NCBI RefSeq assembly: GCF_022811685.1
Contig: NZ_CP094532.1
Coordinates: 893,501 to 957,500, forward strand
Direction of reading: 5' to 3'
Length of the DNA: 64,000 nucleotides
Source of the DNA: Chryseobacterium suipulveris
GTDB lineage: Bacteria > Bacteroidota > Bacteroidia > Flavobacteriales > Weeksellaceae
Part shown: positions 35,898 to 44,449 of the stretch, one piece after another
Layout: every line of letters begins with the position of its first letter
Position numbering within the stretch: the stretch's first letter is position 1
The notes under the pieces: model-generated
The model's input: only the letters and a program-made list of their open reading frames with translations
Database searches by the model: none
What the model was told of the DNA's origin: nothing
Translations under genes and position numbers: made by a program

Positions 35898-37931
35898 ATG
35901 GAGTTTAAGTTCCGAAATACCGAGGATTTCCGCAGTGTTTGTGTGAAGTATTTCAGTTTCAGAAATGAGACTGATTCCACCGAACCGATACGCAAACTGC
36001 TACCTGCAATCAGGAACGCATATTTTTCTGAATTTCTCGATTTTCTAAAAGAGAATCCCGAAATTACAGAAAACCTCTCTCAATATATTCATCAACTTTT
36101 TAAAGGTAAACCTTTCAACCTTTCGTTGACGGAGGCGAATATTCTTTCGGAAAATGCGTTCTATCCCGAGTTGAAGAAACGGCTTCTTGACAAATTTCTC
36201 CCGGCAATCGAGAATGAGCAAACCGTTTGGTATTTGGTCGATACGATTTCGGTGCGTCCGAAAAAAGACCTGGAATTTTTCCATAATCAGGATCAGGATC
36301 AGTTAGACGAGCTTTTCAGATTGCTGCGAATCGACCGCTTTATCGGTGAAAAATTTGTAAAAAAAGAACTGTATTTCTCGCTGAACATTTTGGCGTGGCG
36401 GGCTTTAGGAAACGCGCTCGATGTGGAAGTAGTAAATATGGCTCCGAATTATCGTAATCTTGACAACCCTTTTGTCGCGATGCAGAACGAGATCGATTCG
36501 CTAACCAAAGATTTTCAAAAGAACCCCGATTTTGTGCTCAGTTCAAAAGATCCGCACTATAAGCAGATCCGGATTTACCTGACCCAGTGTTTCACTTTCG
36601 TGGGCGAAGCTTTTAAGAATTCAAGCAAGTACGGTATTTCGGGTAAGATTAACCAGTTCCTGTTGAAAATTCGGCAGCAGCTTGCGAGGATTAATGATAT
36701 TCTGGCGGTTTTGGTGATTGATAAAGAGGAAGATGCTCTGCAAAATTCCAAACAGTTGTTTTTCAATATTCTGGAGTATAAATCGCACAAGAACAATGTT
36801 GCGGAATTATTTTCTGACAGTACCACGCTCATTTCGCACCTGATTACGAACCACACCGCGGAAACCGGTTCCCATTACATTACCTCGACGCGAAGGGATT
36901 ACCTGAAAATGTTTCTACGCGCGAGTGGAGGTGGAGTGATTGTGGGCGCACTTTGTGTGCTGAAGCTGCTGTACAGCTATATTCCGGGAAGTGATTTTTC
37001 GCACGCATTTCTTTATGCTTTAAATTATGCGATGGGGTTCATTATGATTTATCTGATGAATTATACCCTGGCTACGAAACAGCCCGCAATGACGGCTGCA
37101 ACGATGGCAAAAGTGCTTTCCGAAGGGAAGAATACCCGAAAGAATTACGTCGATTTTGCGCACTTGGTTTCCAAGGTTTTCCAGTCGCAGTTTATTGCGT
37201 TTATGGGAAATGTGCTGCTCGCTTTTCCGGTGGCGCTCGCTATTATTTATGGAGTTGACGTTATTTTCAAAGAGAACTTTGCTTTTGACAAATCGGCGAA
37301 ACTCTTAACTGATTTAGACCCTTTCCAATCAAAGGCAATTTTTCATGCGTCGATTGCAGGTTTCTTCCTTTTTCTTTCAGGGATTATTTCTGGAAATATC
37401 GGCAACAGTTCGGTGTTTTACAGAATTCCTGAAAGGATTGCCAAGAATCCTTCTCTCAATTATTTCTTTGGGGCAAGAATCTCTAAAAATATCTCCGATT
37501 ATTACTCGAAAAACTGGGCGGGAATTGTCTCCAACTTCTGGTTTGGTATTTTCTTGGGGGTAACCGGACCGGTCGGACTTTTCTTGGGTCTAGATCTCGA
37601 TATCCGACACATTACTTTTGCTTCCGGGAACTTTGCACTCGGTCTTTACGGTAAAGAATTTTCGGTAAGCCATTACGCTTTCTGGATTTCTTTTATTACC
37701 GTTTTCCTCATTGGTTTTTTCAATTTTGCGGTAAGCTTTGGCTTGTCGATGATTTTGGCGTTCAGGTCAAGACAGGTGAAATTTGGCGATATGAAAGAGA
37801 TTTACCGGGAAATCCTGCGGTATTTTATGAAAAATCCGTTGAGGTTTTTCATTCCTTTACGTTCGGAACTGGATAAAAGTGCAAAAGAGCTTGTTGAAAA
37901 AACGGTCGCTACAAAACCAAAAGATCACTAA
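35898..37931 (+). CDS. Gcr-family ('site-specific recombinase') membrane protein
   Basis: A 677-residue protein of the family often labelled 'site-specific recombinase Gcr'. The sequence argues against recombination activity. Residues 1-330 are soluble and helical. The rest carries about six or more hydrophobic segments (for example VIVGALCVLKLLY near 350, FMGNVLLAFPVALAIIYGVD near 435, WISFITVFLIGFFNFAVSFG near 600). No tyrosine- or serine-recombinase motif is visible. The likely location is the inner membrane; function unknown. Its last 23 bases overlap the end of the convergent DUF721 gene. Confidence 0.75.
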   Translation: MEFKFRNTEDFRSVCVKYFSFRNETDSTEPIRKLLPAIRNAYFSEFLDFLKENPEITENLSQYIHQLFKGKPFNLSLTEANILSENAFYPELKKRLLDKFLPAIENEQTVWYLVDTISVRPKKDLEFFHNQDQDQLDELFRLLRIDRFIGEKFVKKELYFSLNILAWRALGNALDVEVVNMAPNYRNLDNPFVAMQNEIDSLTKDFQKNPDFVLSSKDPHYKQIRIYLTQCFTFVGEAFKNSSKYGISGKINQFLLKIRQQLARINDILAVLVIDKEEDALQNSKQLFFNILEYKSHKNNVAELFSDSTTLISHLITNHTAETGSHYITSTRRDYLKMFLRASGGGVIVGALCVLKLLYSYIPGSDFSHAFLYALNYAMGFIMIYLMNYTLATKQPAMTAATMAKVLSEGKNTRKNYVDFAHLVSKVFQSQFIAFMGNVLLAFPVALAIIYGVDVIFKENFAFDKSAKLLTDLDPFQSKAIFHASIAGFFLFLSGIISGNIGNSSVFYRIPERIAKNPSLNYFFGARISKNISDYYSKNWAGIVSNFWFGIFLGVTGPVGLFLGLDLDIRHITFASGNFALGLYGKEFSVSHYAFWISFITVFLIGFFNFAVSFGLSMILAFRSRQVKFGDMKEIYREILRYFMKNPLRFFIPLRSELDKSAKELVEKTVATKPKDH

Positions 37932-38199
37932 TTTTTTCGCTGCCGAACTTTTCCTGAAATTTCTTTAGAAAAAAAGTTTTCCGCATTCTGAAATCGTTTT
38001 TCAGCAAAGACGATTTTATTTTGATGGAAAGGAGTTTGCCGTTCAAATTCACGTCTCCGATTTCTCTGAAAAGTGCATCGTCCAAGTATTCCGAGAGAAA
38101 ATCTTTCACCTCAAAAGCGAGCAGTTTTTCCTCAAAACCATAAATCTTCGCAAATGATTTCACGACTTCTGAACTTTGGTATTCTCTTTTTCTTTTCAT
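37909..38199 (-). CDS. DUF721 (DciA-like) family protein
   Basis: A 96-residue basic protein with the DUF721 pattern: MKRKREYQSSEVVKSFAKIYG at the start (VVKSFAKIYGFEEKL), a middle beta strand NGKLLSIKIKSSLLKNDFRMRK, and a C-terminal amphipathic helix FFLKKFQEKFGSEKISDLLVL. DUF721/DciA proteins in other bacteria help load the replicative helicase; whether this short bacteroidetal form does so is not known to me. The usual Trp in the family's 'vWpevvG' segment is not obvious. Convergent with, and overlapping by 23 bases, the Gcr-type gene. Confidence 0.65.
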   Translation of the reverse strand: MKRKREYQSSEVVKSFAKIYGFEEKLLAFEVKDFLSEYLDDALFREIGDVNLNGKLLSIKIKSSLLKNDFRMRKTFFLKKFQEKFGSEKISDLLVL

Positions 38200-38439
38200 T
38201 CGAAAATGTTCGGGTTTACAAACCTAAGAAAAAATTATAAGCCACTGGTAGGAATAATCAAAATCCATTGAAAAGCCGAAATCTATCCTTTACGAATCGA
38301 TTCCTTTATTGGTTGCTCATGCTCTATGTTTTTTGGTTAGTTTTCAAAATCCATCATTATTTTGGCTTTATCAGAAAAATATTGACTGTATTCAAAAAGA
38401 AATTTGCCTTTGGATTGTTAATAATTGCTAAATTTTAAT

Positions 38440-38447
38440 ACTTTTGA
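38440..38447 (+). promoter_or_regulatory. -7 box (TACTTTTG) of the permease gene
   Basis: TAnnTTTG with a TTG at 38416-38418, 21 bases upstream, that could be the -33 element. The leader to the ATG is 22 bases. The rest of the 270-bp gap (38200-38469) is AT-rich with no other feature seen. Confidence 0.5.
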
Positions 38448-38469
38448 AAATCTTTAAAAAATTAAAACA

Positions 38470-40158
38470 ATGTCGAATCTTTGGAGAACGAAACCATTAA
38501 ACCAACTTCTTGCAGAGGCGGAAGAAAGTGATAAAGGACTCAAGAAAACCCTCACTTCCGGTGCGCTGGTTGCGTTGGGAATCGGTGCGATTATCGGAGC
38601 CGGGCTATTTTCAATCACCGGAATTGCAGCGGCAAACTACGCCGGTCCGGGAATTATGATTTCATTTATCATCGCCGCTTTAGGTTGTGCTTTTGCCGGA
38701 TTGTGTTATGCGGAATTTGCTTCGATGATTCCTGTTGCAGGAAGTGCTTACACGTATTCTTATGCAACAATGGGTGAGTTCATCGCCTGGATTATCGGTT
38801 GGGATTTGGTTTTGGAATATGCAGTGGGAGCGGCGACAGTTGCTTCGAGTTGGTCGGGATATCTCGGTAAACTTTTCCATACTTTTGGGGTGAGTCTTCC
38901 TCAGGAACTTCTGATGACACCATTCGACGTGGGTGCAAACGGAGCAGCTGGAATTATCAATCTTCCCGCAGTTTTTATTGTGGTCATCATGTCATTAATT
39001 CTAATCAAAGGAACCAGCGAATCAGCATGGGTGAATACCGCGATTGTAATTATGAAGGTAGGGATTGTCCTGATTTTCATCTTTGTTGGTTTTAAATATG
39101 TTAAGCCGGAAAATTTAACTCCGCTTATTCCTGAAAATACGGGTAAGTTCGGTGAGTACGGTTGGTCGGGAATTATTCGGGCCGCGGCAGTCGTCTTTTT
39201 TGCCTATATCGGTTTTGATGCCGTTTCTACAGCTGCACAGGAAACTAAAAATCCTAAAAAAGCGATGCCGATCGGAATCATGGGTTCGCTCCTGATTTGT
39301 ACCGTTTTGTATATCGCCTTTGCTTATGTAATGGTGGGAGTTGTACACTATAAAGCTTTTACAGCTGGAGGTGGAGCAGATCATTTAGCGCCGGTTGCGA
39401 TTGCGATTGAAGCGATGGGAGCTGTTATCAACGGAACAGTGGTTCCTGAATATCCTTGGTTGAATACGTCGATCATTATTGCGATTCTTTTGGGTTACGC
39501 GTCGGTAATTTTGGTGATGTTGATGGGGCAGAGCCGCGTTTTCTATTCTATGAGCCATGATGGTTTGCTGCCGAAAGTTTTCAGCGAGATTCATTCTAAA
39601 TTCAGAACTCCGTTCAAATCCAATATTTTCTTTTTGGTTTTTGTGAGTTTGTTTGCAGCGTTTATTCCAGGTAGAGTTGTTGGTGAGATGACTTCAATCG
39701 GGACTTTATTCGCATTCATCCTCGTTTGCGTCGGAGTTTTGGTGATGAGAAAAACCCAACCGGATGCACCGAGAGCTTTCAAAACTCCATTAGTTCCGCT
39801 GATTCCTGTGTTGGGAATTTTGACCTGCTTCGGAATGATGGCGTTTCTGCCTTTCGATACCTGGATCCGTTTGGTGATCTGGATGATGATTGGTTTGGAT
39901 GTGTATCTTTATAGAGGAATCAAAAACTCCTTCCTTGGGAAACACAACAATACGACCAACGATCCGAAGAACTATACTGTTTCGGCAATTTGCGGCGCAG
40001 CGTTGACATTGATTTTGATCGTTCTTACCTATTTCCATCACCAAGCGGCAATTGCTGAAAACATTGACGATGGCGGTTTGGTAATTTTCTCTGTGGTAAT
40101 GATCGTTCTCCACGTACTGATTTACGGATATTACTATTTCGTTAGAAGCAAGAAATAG
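38470..40158 (+). CDS. Amino-acid permease, APC superfamily (cationic amino-acid transporter type)
   Basis: A 562-residue inner-membrane transporter with about 12-14 membrane helices. The first helix has the APC substrate loop VALGIGAIIGAGLFSITG (about residues 36-53), followed by PGIMISFIIAALGCAFAGLC and the conserved WDLVLEYAVGAATVASSWSGY. Helix 6 is FFAYIGFDAVSTAAQETKNPKKAMP, typical for the CAT/YfnA group. The substrate may be basic or other amino acids. It is monocistronic, with its own promoter and a hairpin terminator 22 bases after the stop. Confidence 0.9.
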   Translation: MSNLWRTKPLNQLLAEAEESDKGLKKTLTSGALVALGIGAIIGAGLFSITGIAAANYAGPGIMISFIIAALGCAFAGLCYAEFASMIPVAGSAYTYSYATMGEFIAWIIGWDLVLEYAVGAATVASSWSGYLGKLFHTFGVSLPQELLMTPFDVGANGAAGIINLPAVFIVVIMSLILIKGTSESAWVNTAIVIMKVGIVLIFIFVGFKYVKPENLTPLIPENTGKFGEYGWSGIIRAAAVVFFAYIGFDAVSTAAQETKNPKKAMPIGIMGSLLICTVLYIAFAYVMVGVVHYKAFTAGGGADHLAPVAIAIEAMGAVINGTVVPEYPWLNTSIIIAILLGYASVILVMLMGQSRVFYSMSHDGLLPKVFSEIHSKFRTPFKSNIFFLVFVSLFAAFIPGRVVGEMTSIGTLFAFILVCVGVLVMRKTQPDAPRAFKTPLVPLIPVLGILTCFGMMAFLPFDTWIRLVIWMMIGLDVYLYRGIKNSFLGKHNNTTNDPKNYTVSAICGAALTLILIVLTYFHHQAAIAENIDDGGLVIFSVVMIVLHVLIYGYYYFVRSKK

Positions 40159-40180
40159 CATTTCAAATAAACTGTGAACT

Positions 40181-40207
40181 TCCCGTCGTAATGGCGGGAT
40201 TTTTTTT
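40181..40207 (+). terminator. Terminator of the permease gene
   Basis: 7-bp stem TCCCGTC / GGCGGGA (one G-U) is followed by eight T. Confidence 0.85.
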
Positions 40208-40238
40208 AATTTTGGTTTAAAGGTTCTTGCGACGTGCA

Positions 40239-40310
40239 GGGAATTTCCTTCGAAATAAACCTAAATTTGCTCCCTTTAGGGGATTGGGGTAATCAATTTT
40301 AGGTTTATTC
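40239..40310 (+). repeat. Repeat B, copy 2
   Basis: Contains ggaatttcc, then AAATAAACCTAAATTTGCTC, ctttagggg, ggggtaatcaa and AGGTTTATT. Same order as the copy at 47405-47480. Confidence 0.75.
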
Positions 40311-40345
40311 AAAAAATTTAAACACGCATCAAAGAATTATTAACA

Positions 40346-41359
40346 ATGAAAAAGATTATTGCCGGATTATTATTAATGATATTGAATTTCACATTTGCGC
40401 AGAAACTGGAATTTCAAACATTATTAAAAGACAAAATCAGCATTCGAGCCATTCAGATATGGAACGGGAAAGTTTGGTATGCAGGAACGGATTCGAAGTT
40501 TGGGTATGTTTCGCTAAAAGATTCTGCAGATAAGAAACAACTGATTCTTTGTGACATCAAATTGCAGTTCAGAACTCTGGGTTTTGACGGAGAACGATTT
40601 TATGCAATCGGCATAGAAAGTCCTGCATATTTTTTCGAAATAGACAAAAATACACTTGATTTCAAAAATACATATGTTGATACTCATCCAAAAGCATTTT
40701 ATGATGCAATAAAATTTGATGATAAATCTCGTGGAATTGCTATAAGTGATCCGGATGAACACCATTTCGTCAAATTTAAATATTTTAATTTCAGACCAAC
40801 AAAAGGAATTTACAGGTTACCAAATTATTTTGATGGTGAAGCGCATTTCGCCGCGAGCAATTCAAATATTGCAATGAAAGGCGATTGGGTTTGGATCGCA
40901 ACAGGAGGAAGTAAAGCCAGAATTTTTAAATTCAATTGGAAAGATTTGATGGATTGGAAGAAAATTGATACGCCCTTCATTCAGGGAACTTCAACACAGG
41001 GAATTTATTCCATCGATTTTTATGACGAAAAATTCGGAATCGCTGTCGGCGGTGATTATACCAAACAATCTGAAAATGTCGATAACATCGCAACCACCAA
41101 CGACGGAGGGGAAACCTGGCAAATTCAGGCATCGGGGAAAAATGGCGGCTACAAAACCTGCGTGAAAATCCGCCCGAAATCAAAAGGAAAAGACATTATT
41201 GCAGTAGGTGACCAAAACATCGAGTTCTCCTCAGACTACGGAAAAACCTGGACAAAGATCTCCGATGAAAAAGGACTCTACGTTTGTGAATGGGTTGATA
41301 AAAACACTTTGGTTTTCGCAGGAAAAAATCGGATTGTTAAAGTGATAATGAAGGATTAA
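40346..41359 (+). CDS. Secreted beta-propeller protein (BNR / Ycf48-like), function unknown
   Basis: A 337-residue exported protein with signal peptide MKKIIAGLLLMILNFTFAQ. It has repeated four-stranded blade motifs with Asp-box/BNR elements: ATTNDGGETWQIQ near residue 250 and FSSDYGKTWTKIS near 298. Earlier blades are diverged (VWYAGTDSKFGYV, VWIATGGSKARIF). Homologues are often named 'oxidoreductase', but no redox motif is visible. There is no sorting domain, so it is probably periplasmic. It follows a repeat B copy and is followed by hemN with its own promoter. Confidence 0.7.
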   Translation: MKKIIAGLLLMILNFTFAQKLEFQTLLKDKISIRAIQIWNGKVWYAGTDSKFGYVSLKDSADKKQLILCDIKLQFRTLGFDGERFYAIGIESPAYFFEIDKNTLDFKNTYVDTHPKAFYDAIKFDDKSRGIAISDPDEHHFVKFKYFNFRPTKGIYRLPNYFDGEAHFAASNSNIAMKGDWVWIATGGSKARIFKFNWKDLMDWKKIDTPFIQGTSTQGIYSIDFYDEKFGIAVGGDYTKQSENVDNIATTNDGGETWQIQASGKNGGYKTCVKIRPKSKGKDIIAVGDQNIEFSSDYGKTWTKISDEKGLYVCEWVDKNTLVFAGKNRIVKVIMKD

Positions 41360-41418
41360 TAATTAATAATGAAGAATTCTGGTGAGATTTGTCATTAAGT
41401 CAAGGAAAATAATTTGCC

Positions 41419-41426
41419 TATTTTTG
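41419..41426 (+). promoter_or_regulatory. -7 box of hemN (TATTTTTG), 5 bases before ATG
   Basis: TAnnTTTG. The next ATG, at 41432, starts the conserved HemN N-terminus, leaving room only for a leaderless or nearly leaderless mRNA. Confidence 0.6.
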
Positions 41427-41431
41427 CAGAC

Positions 41432-42868
41432 ATGAACTCTTTAATCGACAAATACAATATTCCCGGACCTCGATACACTTCTTATCCAACCGTTCCTTTT
41501 TGGGACGAAACCACCTTCACCGCCGATCAGTGGAAAGAATCCGTGATTCGGTCATTCAATGAAAGCAACAGTGGTGAGGGAATTTCAATCTATATTCACC
41601 TTCCGTTTTGCGAACAGCTGTGTACATTCTGCGCGTGTCACAAGAGGATTACCAAGCAACATTCCGTGGAAACTCCGTATCTGGAAAGCGTTTTGAAAGA
41701 ATGGGATCTGTATCTTGAATTGTTTAAGAGCCAAGAGCCAAGAGCCACGAGCCAAGAACCAATTAACGAAAGCCAAGATACGCTCCAACTCACCGACACT
41801 CCAACTCACCGACCCAAAATAAAAGAACTCCATCTCGGTGGCGGAACTCCAACTTTCTTTTCTCCTGAAAATTTAAGGATTTTACTGGAAGGAATTTTCG
41901 CCAAGGCAGAAATCGCTGAGAATCCTGAATTTTCTTTCGAAGGACATCCCAACAATACGACGAAAGAACATTTGCAGACGCTGTACGATTTGGGCTTCAG
42001 AAGATGCAGCTTCGGTGTACAGGATTACGATCCGCAGGTGCAGAAAGCCATCAACAGAATCCAGCCATTTGAAAATGTTGAAAAGGTGACAAATTGGGCT
42101 CGAGAAATCGGCTACAAAAGTATTTCCCACGATTTGGTGTTCGGTTTGCCGTTCCACAACTGGAAAAAACAGGAATATACGATCCGCAAAACTCTGGAGC
42201 TGAAACCTGACCGTTTGGCATTCTACTCCTACGCTCACGTTCCTTGGATTAAAGGTGTCGGACAAAGAGGTTTCGACGAAAACGATTTGCCGAGCGGCGA
42301 AGAAAAACGCAAACTCTACGAAAACGGAAAAAAACTTCTCGAAGAACTCGGCTACATCGAAGTCGGGATGGATCACTTTTCGCTGGAACACGACGATCTG
42401 TATCAGTCGATGATTTCGGGCGATATCCACAGGAACTTCATGGGGTATTCATCCAGCAAAACCCAGTTGATGATTGGTTTGGGAATGAGCGCGATCTCGG
42501 ATTCGTGGTACGCTTTTGCCCAAAACGAAAAAACGGTGGAGGAATACCAAAAAAGAGTGGAAGAAGGAATACTGCCTGTTTTCCGCGGACATATTTTAAA
42601 CGAAGAAGATTTAATCATCAGAAAGCATATCCTAAATTTAATGTGCCGACTTGAAACTTCTTGGGACACACAGAACTTCGTGCCCGATCTGGAAAACTCC
42701 ATTCACCAACTAAAAGAAATGGAAGCCGACGGTTTGGTGGAAATCTCCGACAACGCTATCAAGATTACCGAAAAAGGACGCGCCTTCACAAGAAACGTGG
42801 CGATGACCTTTGACCTGAGGATGATGCGTAACCAACCGGAAACAAGGATTTTTTCGATGACGATTTAA
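41432..42868 (+). CDS. hemN: Oxygen-independent coproporphyrinogen III oxidase with a repeat-derived insert
   Basis: Radical-SAM enzyme that decarboxylates coproporphyrinogen III in haem synthesis without oxygen. The start MNSLIDKYNIPGPRYTSYPT is the conserved HemN N-terminus. The iron-sulfur motif CEQLCTFCAC places cluster cysteines at 60, 64 and 67, and the SAM motif ELHLGGGTPTFFS begins near residue 132. YSYAHVPWIKG and the C-terminal HemN domain are intact; 478 residues in all. Residues about 100-128 (from SQEPRATSQEPINE to TDTPTHRP) are low complexity. They are encoded by the same 7-8 bp words found between genes elsewhere in the window, inserted in frame between the cluster loop and the GGGTP strand. 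Confidence 0.93.
   Translation: MNSLIDKYNIPGPRYTSYPTVPFWDETTFTADQWKESVIRSFNESNSGEGISIYIHLPFCEQLCTFCACHKRITKQHSVETPYLESVLKEWDLYLELFKSQEPRATSQEPINESQDTLQLTDTPTHRPKIKELHLGGGTPTFFSPENLRILLEGIFAKAEIAENPEFSFEGHPNNTTKEHLQTLYDLGFRRCSFGVQDYDPQVQKAINRIQPFENVEKVTNWAREIGYKSISHDLVFGLPFHNWKKQEYTIRKTLELKPDRLAFYSYAHVPWIKGVGQRGFDENDLPSGEEKRKLYENGKKLLEELGYIEVGMDHFSLEHDDLYQSMISGDIHRNFMGYSSSKTQLMIGLGMSAISDSWYAFAQNEKTVEEYQKRVEEGILPVFRGHILNEEDLIIRKHILNLMCRLETSWDTQNFVPDLENSIHQLKEMEADGLVEISDNAIKITEKGRAFTRNVAMTFDLRMMRNQPETRIFSMTI
41728..41812 (+). repeat. Heptamer/octamer tract inside hemN
   Basis: About 85 bases: four gccaaga-type heptamers, a degenerate part, then two copies of ctccaactcaccgac. The reverse complement of the second part matches the tract at 54899-54955 (gagttggagtgtaggtgag). 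Confidence 0.85.
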
Positions 42869-42899
42869 ATAAATGAGCTTATCGTTTATTCAACCGCAT

Positions 42900-44255
42900 T
42901 TATTTTATGATTATTTTCTGAGAATAGATTTTTAGTTGACCAGTTTTAATCGTTAAGAAATAGACTCCAGGTTTCAAATCCGAAACATCAATTTTTTCTT
43001 TATTAACCATTTTATTCAAAACTGTTTTTCCTTCGTAGTCAATGATTTCTGCGGCATAATTTCCGCTTTTAAGTCCTCTAACAAATATTTTATCAGAGGT
43101 CGGATTTGGAAATATTTTGATCTGACTGATATTAGAATTTTCCGTCGCAAGTGGAGTCGTGGTAACTTTAAAAATTTTTCCGTTGTTTATTGCAGCTACA
43201 TAAAGTTCTTTGTTGGCATCAACTCCGAATGTTGAAAAATTATTTCCAGCAAAAACTGAACTCCAGATAATACTTCCGTCATCATTCATCATTCCGATTT
43301 GTTTTGAGCAAAAATCTGCGAAAAAATATTTTCCTACTAAAGCTGGGTACAGAGTTCCGCGATAAACATAACCTCCTGTGATGGAGCATTTTCCTCCGGA
43401 ATGATCATAAACTGCCATTGGAAAAGTCATGGTAGAACTGATTGCGCAACCCGAATTATTGTAAACAGAATTTCCCTCGTAGCAGCGCCATCCGTAATTA
43501 ATTCCTGATTGGGAAACAGGCATTCTGTTGATTTCTTCAAAAATCTCTTGTCCAACATCGGCAATCATTACATTTCCGGTCGTTTCATCAAAAGAAAATT
43601 TCCATGCGTTTCGAAGTCCAATTGCCCATATTTCATCAGCTCCATCAGTTCCCACGAAAGGATTGTCGGTAGGAATATTGTAGGTTCCGACAGAATTAAC
43701 ATCAATCCTCAACATTTTTCCTAAAAGAGAGTTCTTGTTTTGTGCGTTGTTGTTTGGATCGCCGCCACCGCCACCATCACCGGTTGAAATCCAAAGGTTT
43801 CCGTCGGGCGCAAAATGCATGCTTCCACCGTTATGATTAGTAAAAGGTTTTGTAATATTCAGCAAAATTTTTTCTGAAGCGGGATCTGCAAGATCGGGAT
43901 CTGTAGGATTCACAGAAAATCTCGAAACTGTAATATTTCCTTCGGTGTTATTGTAGTAAACAAAGAAATACCCGTTGGTAGAATAATTTGGATGAAAAGC
44001 AAGACCAAGCAAACCTCTTTCACCGCCAAATGTAATTTTTGAGCTGATGTCGAGAAAATCAGCAGAATTGCTAACTCCGTTGGGCTGAACAATTTTGATA
44101 AACCCATTTTGTTGAACAACAAAGAGCCGACTGTCTTTGGCATTTACAATTTCTACGGGGCTTCCGAATCCGCTCGCAAATTCTTGTAAAATAATTTCCT
44201 GACCTTTCACCCCGAAAGTCAGAAAAAGTATGAGAATAAAGGTTGTTTTTTTCAT
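42900..44255 (-). CDS. PQQ-type sugar dehydrogenase with type IX sorting domain
   Basis: A 451-residue secreted six-blade beta-propeller of the soluble glucose/sorbosone dehydrogenase family. Signal peptide MKKTTFILILFLTFGVKGQ is followed by VQQNGFIKIVQPNG, the calcium/PQQ-region features GERGLLGLAFHPNY and STGDGGGGGDPNNNAQ, GLRNAWKFSFD, and INYGWRCYEG. A C-terminal type A sorting domain (QIKIFPNPTSDKIFVRG, LKPGVYFLTI, ending SQKIIIK) marks it as a client of the PorU/PorV system. Oxidation of a sugar or aldose at the cell surface is the family expectation; the real substrate is unknown. Divergent from secDF. Confidence 0.88.
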   Translation of the reverse strand: MKKTTFILILFLTFGVKGQEIILQEFASGFGSPVEIVNAKDSRLFVVQQNGFIKIVQPNGVSNSADFLDISSKITFGGERGLLGLAFHPNYSTNGYFFVYYNNTEGNITVSRFSVNPTDPDLADPASEKILLNITKPFTNHNGGSMHFAPDGNLWISTGDGGGGGDPNNNAQNKNSLLGKMLRIDVNSVGTYNIPTDNPFVGTDGADEIWAIGLRNAWKFSFDETTGNVMIADVGQEIFEEINRMPVSQSGINYGWRCYEGNSVYNNSGCAISSTMTFPMAVYDHSGGKCSITGGYVYRGTLYPALVGKYFFADFCSKQIGMMNDDGSIIWSSVFAGNNFSTFGVDANKELYVAAINNGKIFKVTTTPLATENSNISQIKIFPNPTSDKIFVRGLKSGNYAAEIIDYEGKTVLNKMVNKEKIDVSDLKPGVYFLTIKTGQLKIYSQKIIIK

Positions 44256-44408
44256 AATATTTTGGTTTTTAAAGTTTTGTGAATTTATTAATATTTGTTC
44301 AGTTTCGCAATAAATTGCTATAAAAAGAAATTTTTGTTTTTTTTTTCTTTGTGAAATTCATGAATGAAATCTTTTGTTAAATTATTCTTAATTCTATTGA
44401 AAATCATT

Positions 44409-44416
44409 ATATTTGC
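44409..44416 (+). promoter_or_regulatory. -7 box (TATATTTG) of secDF
   Basis: TAnnTTTG with a 33-base leader to the ATG at 44450. Confidence 0.5.
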
Positions 44417-44449
44417 CGACTATAATTTAAATGTTGTAAACTATTAACA

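Noticed and set aside
35898..37931. A mobile-element recombinase
   Set aside because: Only the family nickname suggests it. Membrane segments and the lack of catalytic motifs argue against any mobile-element role.
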